From the NCBI GenBank assembly GCA_946409855.1, contig CAMJXZ010000117.1:1-9205 (forward strand): a DNA stretch of 9,205 nt, read 5' to 3'. This document shows, piece by piece, positions 1-5,924 of this stretch; position 1 is the first letter of the stretch, and each line of letters begins with the position of its first letter. The stretch comes from an uncultured Clostridia bacterium. Lineage in GTDB: Bacteria; Bacillota; Clostridia; Christensenellales; Aristaeellaceae. Below the pieces are notes generated by a model, which ran no database searches, had not been told where the DNA came from, and saw only the letters and a list, made by a program, of their open reading frames with translations. Both the position numbers and the translations under genes were made by a program.

Positions 1-591
1 CTCAGGTACGTCAAGACCGACTGCGTCGTTTCCGCGATGGAATTCAAGATCAGCGGGCTCAACAAAGAGTATGACCAGACCAAGGAAGAAATGGATTCCC
101 TGATCCCCGATGATCCCGCGGAAATGACGAAAATCGATAAGAGCACCAAGTTTGAAATCACCCAGATGAAGGAGCGGCTCACCAGCATCAAGAACACCAT
201 CAGCGCCGCCGAGGTCAATCTGGATTCCCTGCGGGTTGTCCGGCAGCAGGCCGAAAACGCCCTGCGCAGGCTGGAAATCGCGCCGATGGGCGCCTCGGTG
301 CAGCAGCTGGTGGACCAGCTCAGCCAGGAAATCGGCCAGATCGACGCGACGCTCGGCTCCCAGGTGGAGGAGATCCGCATCGCCAACGCCAAAGCGCAGG
401 AAATGTTCGCCGAAATCAAAACGCAGAACCGGGAAGTCCAGGCCGCGCTGGAAGAAACCGGCGCCTGGAAAACCATGGGCGCCGACAAGGTGATCGAGGA
501 AGTCCAGCAGGAACGGGCGGCCGAGGCCGCCCAGCAGCAGCAGGCCGCCGCGGAAACGGACCAGGCCGGCACACTGACCGTTGACGAGTAA
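1..591 (+). CDS. Coiled-coil protein, 5' end missing
   Basis: The reading frame is open from the first base of the window, so only the C-terminal 196 residues are visible. The in-frame ATG at 37 has no Shine-Dalgarno sequence before it and is probably internal. The visible part is almost wholly helical and highly charged. Coiled-coil stretches run from about residues 14-35, 48-92 and 97-142, separated by a Pro/Asp break near residues 35-39. The tail (about 158-196) is Gln/Ala/Glu-rich, with a QQQQ run, and ends in acidic TLTVDE. No catalytic motif, signal peptide or membrane segment is visible. It lies 16 bases before the Snf7-like gene and is very likely co-transcribed with it. It could be a second filament-forming partner (PspA- or ESCRT-III-like) or an adaptor for the AAA+ ATPase, but I do not recognise the family and that role rests only on context and helical character. 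Confidence 0.8.
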   Translation, partial: LRYVKTDCVVSAMEFKISGLNKEYDQTKEEMDSLIPDDPAEMTKIDKSTKFEITQMKERLTSIKNTISAAEVNLDSLRVVRQQAENALRRLEIAPMGASVQQLVDQLSQEIGQIDATLGSQVEEIRIANAKAQEMFAEIKTQNREVQAALEETGAWKTMGADKVIEEVQQERAAEAAQQQQAAAETDQAGTLTVDE

Positions 592-594
592 CGG

Positions 595-601
595 AAAGGA
601 G
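595..601 (+). promoter_or_regulatory. Ribosome binding site setting the start of the Snf7-like gene
   Basis: AAAGGAG lies six bases before the ATG at 608. It decides that start over the in-frame TTG at 581, which lies inside the end of the preceding gene and has no ribosome binding site of its own. Confidence 0.8.
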
Positions 602-607
602 AAGCAT

Positions 608-1282
608 ATGCAGTCCATCTTCGACCGGATCAAACAGAAGCAGAAAGAACGCCGGGAGCTGACCGAAAAGGAACGGCAGGAAGTCAGCAAAAAGGTGCTG
701 GAAGCCATCCATACCACCAGCGTCCAGCGGGAGATCTACGCCATGCGCGCCCAGGACGCCATCGCCAAGGCCCGGCGGGCGGCCGCCGCCAAGGACGCAA
801 CCGGCAAGGCCATCGCTCTGCAGGAGCTCAAGCTGTGCTACGGCGTGTACCGCTACATGGGCACCCTGAATTCCGCCTACAGAACGCTGGACGCCCAGAT
901 CCAGATGCAAAAAATCACGCAGGATTTCGCCGGCGTCGTCTACACCCTTTCCTCCATCAACGTCAGCCAGCCCACCCTGAACTTCAAGGACCTGACCCGA
1001 AAGGCGCTCACGGGCCTCAAGGGGCTGGACCTGACCGGCATGGAAAACATGGTCAACGAGCTGGTGAAGGGCACCAACATGGCCACCGCGGTGGAGACCG
1101 CCGAAGATCCCTTCTGGGAAAAGCTGATCAGCGGGGAGGTCACCCTGGACAGCGAGCCGTCCGCCGTCACCGACGCCGCGCCGGCCCAGACCGCGGCGCC
1201 GGCCGCCGCGCAGACGCAGAACGGGGATGAGCTGATCGAGAACATGCTGGCCCAGCTGTCCCAGGGCCTGAGCAACAGCTGA
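608..1282 (+). CDS. Helical Snf7/ESCRT-III-like protein (putative)
   Basis: This 224-residue soluble protein has no signal peptide. The N-terminus (MQSIFDRIKQKQKERR) is a basic, amphipathic helix resembling the opening of PspA-type proteins. Helices at about residues 20-62 and 66-118 form a long hairpin containing an A-rich basic stretch (AKARRAAAAKD) and an ALQELK segment. A further helix follows at about 126-165 (DLTRKALTGLKGLDLTGM, then NELVKG). Residues 182-205 are an Ala/Pro/Thr linker, and residues 207-217 are a short amphipathic helix, DELIENMLAQL. A basic N-half, an acidic C-half and a detached C-terminal helix are the known layout of Snf7/CHMP subunits, which polymerise on membranes and are pulled apart by Vps4 through that helix. 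The match was made by eye and is inference; an unrelated coiled-coil family is possible. The gene sits 17 bases before an AAA+ ATPase gene, the partner an ESCRT-III-like polymer would need. Confidence 0.85.
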   Translation: MQSIFDRIKQKQKERRELTEKERQEVSKKVLEAIHTTSVQREIYAMRAQDAIAKARRAAAAKDATGKAIALQELKLCYGVYRYMGTLNSAYRTLDAQIQMQKITQDFAGVVYTLSSINVSQPTLNFKDLTRKALTGLKGLDLTGMENMVNELVKGTNMATAVETAEDPFWEKLISGEVTLDSEPSAVTDAAPAQTAAPAAAQTQNGDELIENMLAQLSQGLSNS

Positions 1283-1299
1283 CCGAAGGAGGAAATTCC

Positions 1300-2457
1300 A
1301 TGACCCAACCCGATATCAGCCTTCTGGAAACCGAGTTTATCCGGAACATGGAACGGGCACGGCTGGATCGCGCGCAGAACGGCGAGTACACGAAGAAGGG
1401 GCTGGAAGGCCTGGTCAATGCCGCCGCCTGCCAGTTCAAAATGTACCGGATGACCGGGGGCGCCGAGGCGATGCGCCACAAGGACACCGCCGCGGAAATC
1501 CTGAAGGAAGCGTACCAGCAGGCCAAAAAGCTGGGCATCATCCTGCCGGACGCGCCGGCGCCCGCCAGGGAAACCGCCGCCCCCGCGCAGCCGGAGAAGC
1601 CGGCGCCCGCCGTCACCGTCAGTGTAAAGCCCGCCCCCGACCCCGACGGCCCGGACCCGGAGGAAGAGCTGGAAAAGCTGGTCGGCCTTAAGGAAGCGAA
1701 GGAGACGCTGAAAAAAATCATCAATACCCTGACCTACAACAACATGCGCAAGGAAAGGAACCTGCCCGAGCTGGTCACCTCCAAGCACATGGTATTCACC
1801 GGGCACGCGGGTACCGGCAAAACCACCGTGGCCCGGCTGGTGGCCGGCATCCTGCGCAAGCACGGGGTCCTTTCCAGGGGCCACCTGGTGGAAGTCAACG
1901 CCAACGACCTGGTAAAAGGGTACGTGGGCCATTCCGCCGAGGCCACCCGGAAGGCCGGCGCCGAGGCCATCGGCGGCATCCTGTTCATCGACGAGGCCTA
2001 CGCCATCACCAAAAGCAAGTACGCCGAGGAAATCATCCCGACCCTGCTGAACATCATGGAGGACAACCGCAACGACCTGTGCGTGATCGTGGCGGGCTAC
2101 GCGGACGACATGACCGAGTTCGTCAACAGCAACGAGGGCATCCGCTCCCGCTTCATGAACTTCGTCCATTTCCCGGATTATTCGGCGGAGGAAATGTGCA
2201 CCATCTTTGAGCGGATGTGCGCCTCGAAGGGCCAGAAGGTCACGCCCGAGGCCCTCGAAATCCTGAAGCCGATCTTTGAGGAAAAGAGAAAAGACCCCGC
2301 CTTCGGCAACGCCCGCGGCGTCCGGAACATCTTTGAGAAAGCCATCGAAGCCCTGGCGGGCCGCATGGACACGCTGAAAAAAAGCGGCCAAGCCATTTCC
2401 GACGAAGAGATGATCACCTTTACCGCCCCGGACATCCGCAGCGCGGCGTCCGCCTGA
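1300..2457 (+). CDS. AAA+ ATPase, SpoVK/CbbX family, with helical N-terminal module
   Basis: This 385-residue protein starts six bases after an AAGGAGG site (1287-1293). Residues 1-82 form about three helices, the size of an MIT domain. Residues 84-120 are a Pro/Ala linker, and residues 121-385 are a single AAA+ module. Visible motifs are Walker A GHAGTGKTT (168-176), a pore-loop-like GYVGHS (207-212), Walker B ILFIDE (227-232), sensor-1-region VIVAGY (262-267), an arginine-finger region IRSRF (281-285) and a sensor-2-like NARGVR (337-342). This pattern is typical of the SpoVK/CbbX/EccA group, hexameric ATPases that remodel protein substrates by threading. Walker A has His-Ala where Pro-Gly or similar is common. 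Sporulation SpoVK, Rubisco-activase CbbX and type VII EccA are less likely identities, because no sporulation, Rubisco or WXG100 gene is nearby. The likely substrate is the product of the preceding gene, by inference. Confidence 0.93.
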   Translation: MTQPDISLLETEFIRNMERARLDRAQNGEYTKKGLEGLVNAAACQFKMYRMTGGAEAMRHKDTAAEILKEAYQQAKKLGIILPDAPAPARETAAPAQPEKPAPAVTVSVKPAPDPDGPDPEEELEKLVGLKEAKETLKKIINTLTYNNMRKERNLPELVTSKHMVFTGHAGTGKTTVARLVAGILRKHGVLSRGHLVEVNANDLVKGYVGHSAEATRKAGAEAIGGILFIDEAYAITKSKYAEEIIPTLLNIMEDNRNDLCVIVAGYADDMTEFVNSNEGIRSRFMNFVHFPDYSAEEMCTIFERMCASKGQKVTPEALEILKPIFEEKRKDPAFGNARGVRNIFEKAIEALAGRMDTLKKSGQAISDEEMITFTAPDIRSAASA

Positions 2458-2489
2458 ACCGCCGTACGGCATCACAGACAAAAGGCGGT
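2458..2489 (+). promoter_or_regulatory. Possible hairpin masking the ribosome binding site of the next gene
   Basis: ACCGCC (2458-2463) is the exact reverse complement of GGCGGT (2484-2489), which contains part of the AAGGCGG ribosome binding site for the gene starting at 2492. Folded, it would give a 6-bp stem with a 20-base loop. A 10-bp perfect palindrome, GCCGTACGGC, occupies 2461-2470 and would compete with it. In DNA this GC-rich, stems of this length arise by chance, so confidence is low. Confidence 0.25.
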
Positions 2490-2491
2490 GA

Positions 2492-3448
2492 ATGCAAGTG
2501 GACGTTTGCTATTACTGCGGCGCGCCGATGGCGCCCGGGGCCGGGACCTGCCGGTACTGCGGCACAAAGGCGGACCCGCTGGATGTGCCGCTGTGCGATT
2601 CCGAAAGCGGGGCGGCTTTGGACGAAGCCCCCGTGCTCAGGCTGAAGGAGCCGGCGCTTCCCCCGCCGCTGCCCTATGAGGACGCCGGCGCGGAAGCCGT
2701 TTCAGAACCGGAAACGCCTCCGGCCGCCGGGGGGACAAGAGCCGCCCCGCGGGAAGAAACGGCGGTTGTTCCCGCCGCGATCAGAGCGGAACCGGAAACC
2801 GCCGTCCTGCCGGAGGAGACTGCGGACGCTCCGGCCGCTGCGGAAGCCGGGCCGGAAAAAGCGCCCGCCGCCCAGCCGGATGAACCGGCGGATGTACCGG
2901 CTGCAACGGAAGCGGAACCGGAAACCGCCGCCTCATTGGCGGATACGGCGGGCGGACCCGCCGCGGCGGAAACCGGAACGGAGGCCCCTGCCGAAGAACC
3001 GGCGCCTGCCCGGCCGGAACCCGTTCAGGCGCCCGCCCCCGAGGCGCAGGAACCCGCGCCGCTGTTTGACTTTGTGCCCGGGCCGGACGGGACCTGCGTC
3101 ATCCGCAAGGTGCCGGGCAGGCCGGCGGGCACGCTGAATATCCCCGGTGAAATCGACGGCCTGCGGGTGACGGAGCTGGGCAAAAGCGCCCTCGCCCACT
3201 GCCCGGTCCGAAGGGTCACGCTGCCCGATACCCTGCGGGTGATCGGCGATTACGCCTTTACCGGGTGCATGGGGCTTGCCGCCGTGGAGGGCGGGGCCGG
3301 CGTCACTTCGATCGGCCGGGGCGTATTCAACGGCTGCCTGCGCCTGACACGGTGCGATCTCCTGCTGAACCCCGGCCTGCGCCGGCCGTACGACCCCTTC
3401 GCGGACCAGCTGATGCAGCGGCTGAACAGCGCCAAGGACAATCAATAA
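2492..3448 (+). CDS. Zinc-ribbon protein with Ala/Pro/Glu linker and short BspA-type LRR
   Basis: This 318-residue protein has no signal peptide. A zinc ribbon is formed by C6, C9, C20 and C23 (CYYC, ten residues, CRYC). Residues 25-190 are a disordered Ala/Pro/Glu-rich linker containing three degenerate 20-22-residue repeats (about 99-160). Residues 191-288 are a BspA-type (LRR_5) segment: a cap (LFDFVPGPDGTCVI to about 228) and three repeats centred on the AL/AF/VF pairs at 233-234, 255-256 and 278-279, with VTLPDTLRVIG as the clearest consensus. The ATG follows AAAGGCGG; a GTG two codons later is a weaker option. LRR_5 domains are binding scaffolds. Here the lack of an export signal and the zinc ribbon suggest a cytoplasmic adaptor. 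The cap and LRR resemble those of the next gene, so the two are probably paralogous in part. It starts 34 bases after the ATPase gene. No enzymatic motif was seen. Confidence 0.88.
   Translation: MQVDVCYYCGAPMAPGAGTCRYCGTKADPLDVPLCDSESGAALDEAPVLRLKEPALPPPLPYEDAGAEAVSEPETPPAAGGTRAAPREETAVVPAAIRAEPETAVLPEETADAPAAAEAGPEKAPAAQPDEPADVPAATEAEPETAASLADTAGGPAAAETGTEAPAEEPAPARPEPVQAPAPEAQEPAPLFDFVPGPDGTCVIRKVPGRPAGTLNIPGEIDGLRVTELGKSALAHCPVRRVTLPDTLRVIGDYAFTGCMGLAAVEGGAGVTSIGRGVFNGCLRLTRCDLLLNPGLRRPYDPFADQLMQRLNSAKDNQ
2785..2930 (+). repeat. Direct repeat in the Ala/Pro/Glu linker
   Basis: Positions 2785-2804 and 2911-2930 are identical over 20 bases, 126 bases (42 codons) apart, and both encode AEPETA in the same frame. 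A degenerate intermediate copy lies between them (AGPEKA). The linker therefore consists of about three 20-22-residue tandem units, which probably grew by in-frame duplication. Confidence 0.8.
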
Positions 3449-3457
3449 CAGAAAGCT

Positions 3458-5896
3458 ATGAAACAGATCTGCTACGTATACTGCGCGCGGTGCAGGGAAG
3501 TGACCGAAACAGAAATACGGAGCGCCGCCCCGGGCGGCGCGGAACAGGCATGCTGCGGAAAATGCGGCACGCCTGTTTCTTCCGCTCTGGGCAAAAAGAC
3601 GTGCAAAATCTGCGGCAATGAATTGCTGGCCCCGCGGGAGCTGCTTCCCGCCTTGCCTTTCCCCTGCCACGCCGAGCAGGACCTGCCCGGGCAGGAAGCG
3701 CGCGCCCCGTCCCGGGCGCCGGTCTTCATCCGGTGGAAAAACCCCAGGGGCCGGTGGATGGTGCATCAGGAGCCCCTTGCCGGCACCGTCGAAAAGAAAC
3801 CGCTGCTGCAGGTCGGCGCGGATCAGCTGGCCGTGCTGGAAACGGCCGGGAAACGGGTGCTGGTCCGGCCCGGCGTCAGCAGCATCCTCCGGGGCGGGAT
3901 GGACCCCAGGACCATCGTCTGGCTGGTCCAATCCGGGTATGACCCCACGGCGTTTTTTTCCGGCCTCGCGTCCAGCCTCTATTATATCGACACGAAGGAA
4001 CACCGTTTTGCCGGGGAGGCCGTGCTGACCCTGCCGGAAACGGGCGTCACGCTGACCGTACCCTTCACGCTGACCGTGCGGCTCGGCGCGGAGCAGGCCG
4101 CCGGGCTGTTCAACCAGGCGCTGGACTGGTCCAGCGACGAAGAGGTCAACCGCCAGCTGGAGCGTCTGGCGGCGGACGCCGCGCGGGACCTGCTGAAAAC
4201 GGAAATCGCCCGCCGCCTTCCGGAAGGCGGCCTGCCGGAGCCAGCGCGCGCCCTGCGCGCCGCGCTGCCCCCGCGCCTGCTGACCGACCTGGCCAACCGG
4301 CTCAACCGGGCGCTGTACAAAAAGGGGCTGACCCTGAGCCGGCGGATCGAGATCGATTTCGACGCCGTTTCCGCCGAATACCCCGAGCCGGAGATCCTGG
4401 AGGCGTCGGAAGAACAGGCGCCCCCGGAACCGGAAACCCCGCCGGAAGGGGATTTCGGCTTCTACCGTTACCGGATTTCTCCGGCGGGCGGAGCGGTCAT
4501 CACCGGGTTTTCCGGGGGGATCGCCGAGGCCGTCCTGCCTGAGGAGATCCACGGCCGGCCGGTGGCCGAGATCGGCGAGGATGCCTTCGCCCAAAGCGCC
4601 GGCCTGGTCCGCGTCGTCCTCCCCCAGCGCGTGCAGCGCATCGGGCCCGGGGCCTTCCGCGACTGCCCGGCGCTTAGGACCGTGACGCTGCCCGACGGGC
4701 TTTCCGTCATCGAAGAAGGCGCCTTTGCCCGCTGCGCCGCGCTGGAAGAGCTCCGCTTCGGCAGCGGGCTCACGGCCGTCGGGGAAAACGCCTTCCGGGA
4801 GTGCGCGGCCCTTCACACGGTCGTCTTTTCCGACGGCGTCAAGCGCATCGAAAGCTCCGCCTTCCTGGGCTGTTCCTCCCTGACGGAGGCGGAATTCCCC
4901 CGGGGCCTGGAGCACATCGGTCCGGCGGCCTTTGCGGACTGCCGCAGCCTCTCCCGGATCCATCTGCCGGCGGAGCTTGCTTTTGTGGGGGAAAACGCGT
5001 TCCGGCGCTGCTCGCCCTCCCTCACCGCTTCCGTATCCGCCGGGTCCTTCGCGGAAAACTGGTGCAGGGCCAGCGGCATCCCCTATCATACGCCCTTCAT
5101 CTGGGTCAGCCAGGGCCCCTTCATGGAGCTGGCCCGCTACACCGGGGACGATCAGGTCGTCACCGTCCCGGCGCAGGTGCAGGGGAAGCCGGTCATCGCC
5201 GTCAACGAGCGGTGCTTCCAGGGGAATGCCGCCCTGCGGGAGGTCCATTTGCCGGAGGGGCTCCGGACGATCGGCGCCTGCGCGTTTTCGGAATGCGCGC
5301 GCCTGACCGCCGTCACCCTGCCTTCCACCCTGACGAGGATCGACCTGTCCGCCTTTTCGGACTGCGTCATGCTGGAAACAATTACCGTCCCCGGCGGCGT
5401 ATCGAGGATCGCCAACGGGCTGTTTGAAAACTGCCGGTCCCTCCGGAAGGTTGTGCTCTCCCAGGGCGTGAGGACCGTCGGGACCAAGAGCTTCTATAAC
5501 TGCGGCTCCCTTCAGGAGATCGAGTGGCCCGCCACTCTGGGCAGGATTGGGATGATGGCCTTCAGCCGGTGCCGGTCGCTGACCGAGATCCGCCTGCCCG
5601 AGGGCCTGCGCGAGATCGAGCCCAGCGCCTTCGCCCACTGCGGGGGCCTCCGTCAGGCGGAGCTGCCCGGAAGCCTCGCCTTCATCGGCTCCGAGGCGTT
5701 CCAGGGCTGCGCCGGGGATTTCACCTGCCGCGTGCAGGGGAACAGCCCCGCCGAAAAATGGTGCCGTGCCCAGCGGATCCGGACGGTCAGCAACCGCGCG
5801 CCCGCCGCCGCGGCCGCCCCGCCCGAACGGGTCTGCCCCTCCTGCGGCCGAAAGCTCCCCCTCCTGGGCGGCAGATGCAGGTTCTGCGGGCGGTAA
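3458..5896 (+). CDS. Zinc ribbon - SPFH-like - double LRR_5 - zinc ribbon protein
   Basis: This 812-residue protein has no signal peptide. N-terminal CxxC pairs at C9/C12, C33/C36 and C49/C52 suggest one or two zinc ribbons. Residues 89-305 look like an SPFH/YdjI-type domain: a WKNP opening (93-96), a beta-rich segment LLQVGADQLAVLETAGKRVL (116-135), LYYIDTK (174-180), VTLTVPFTLTVRL (197-209), then a helical stretch (212-292). After an acidic Pro linker (305-330) come two BspA-type LRR arrays, with seven and eight repeats of exactly 23 residues. The arrays end in similar caps (ENWCR at 533-537, EKWCR at 766-770). A final zinc ribbon uses C793, C796, C807 and C810. SPFH proteins scaffold membrane microdomains, and YdjI-type members accompany PspA in Bacillus; the SPFH call is moderate. 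The gene begins 9 bases after its neighbour with only a weak AGAAAG site, which suggests translational coupling. Confidence 0.9.
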   Translation: MKQICYVYCARCREVTETEIRSAAPGGAEQACCGKCGTPVSSALGKKTCKICGNELLAPRELLPALPFPCHAEQDLPGQEARAPSRAPVFIRWKNPRGRWMVHQEPLAGTVEKKPLLQVGADQLAVLETAGKRVLVRPGVSSILRGGMDPRTIVWLVQSGYDPTAFFSGLASSLYYIDTKEHRFAGEAVLTLPETGVTLTVPFTLTVRLGAEQAAGLFNQALDWSSDEEVNRQLERLAADAARDLLKTEIARRLPEGGLPEPARALRAALPPRLLTDLANRLNRALYKKGLTLSRRIEIDFDAVSAEYPEPEILEASEEQAPPEPETPPEGDFGFYRYRISPAGGAVITGFSGGIAEAVLPEEIHGRPVAEIGEDAFAQSAGLVRVVLPQRVQRIGPGAFRDCPALRTVTLPDGLSVIEEGAFARCAALEELRFGSGLTAVGENAFRECAALHTVVFSDGVKRIESSAFLGCSSLTEAEFPRGLEHIGPAAFADCRSLSRIHLPAELAFVGENAFRRCSPSLTASVSAGSFAENWCRASGIPYHTPFIWVSQGPFMELARYTGDDQVVTVPAQVQGKPVIAVNERCFQGNAALREVHLPEGLRTIGACAFSECARLTAVTLPSTLTRIDLSAFSDCVMLETITVPGGVSRIANGLFENCRSLRKVVLSQGVRTVGTKSFYNCGSLQEIEWPATLGRIGMMAFSRCRSLTEIRLPEGLREIEPSAFAHCGGLRQAELPGSLAFIGSEAFQGCAGDFTCRVQGNSPAEKWCRAQRIRTVSNRAPAAAAAPPERVCPSCGRKLPLLGGRCRFCGR
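4451..5785 (+). repeat. Two coding LRR arrays, 69-base period, from an internal duplication
   Basis: The invariant AF-type pair recurs at residues 377, 400, 423, 446, 469, 492 and 515 (array 1) and 587, 610, 633, 656, 679, 702, 725 and 748 (array 2), always 23 residues or 69 bases apart. Each array has an N-terminal cap containing GRPVAEIG or GKPVIAVN and a C-terminal cap with WCR; the two WCR motifs are 233 residues apart. The consensus is roughly LxxVxLPxGLxxIGxxAFxxC. Confidence 0.9.
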
Positions 5897-5914
5897 AGAG
5901 GAACTTTATATTTC

Positions 5915-5920
5915 AGAGGA
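5915..5920 (+). promoter_or_regulatory. Ribosome binding site setting the start of the WG-repeat gene
   Basis: AGAGGA lies four bases before the ATG at 5925. That start gives a clean signal peptide. The upstream in-frame ATG at 5766 would overlap the preceding gene by 131 bases and add a Pro/Arg-rich out-of-frame translation of its zinc ribbon. Confidence 0.7.
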
Positions 5921-5924
5921 AAAA

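Noticed and set aside
37..39. ATG as the start of the first gene
   Set aside because: There is no ribosome binding site before it and the frame is open to the window edge, so the true start is probably further left.
1..591. TelA (toxic anion resistance) identity for the coiled-coil protein
   Set aside because: TelA is also long and helical, but I could see no specific shared motif, so the resemblance is only compositional.
1300..2457. Calling the ATPase spoVK, cbbX or eccA
   Set aside because: The AAA+ core fits this family in general, but no sporulation, Rubisco or WXG100/type VII genes are near, and the N-terminal module differs, so no symbol was assigned.
940..2481. A 513-codon open frame on the minus strand opposite the ATPase and Snf7-like genes
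   Set aside because: The plus strand carries clear AAA+ motifs here. The antisense product is low-complexity (VGVGGG, GGGGFPGGRRR) and is a by-product of high GC.
2933..5638. A 901-codon open frame on the minus strand opposite the LRR genes
   Set aside because: It is Gly/Arg/Pro/Asp-rich without a recognisable domain, exactly opposite two well-supported genes. Very high GC and the 69-base repeat period keep stops out of this antisense frame.
4565..5700. Regular 69-base spacing suggestive of a CRISPR or satellite array
   Set aside because: The units are diverged at DNA level, in frame, and encode the LRR_5 consensus; there are no identical repeats with unique spacers.
5766..5924. N-terminal extension of the WG-repeat protein from an ATG inside the previous gene
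   Set aside because: It would translate the zinc-ribbon coding region in a second frame and bury the signal peptide. The ATG at 5925 has AGAGGA before it.
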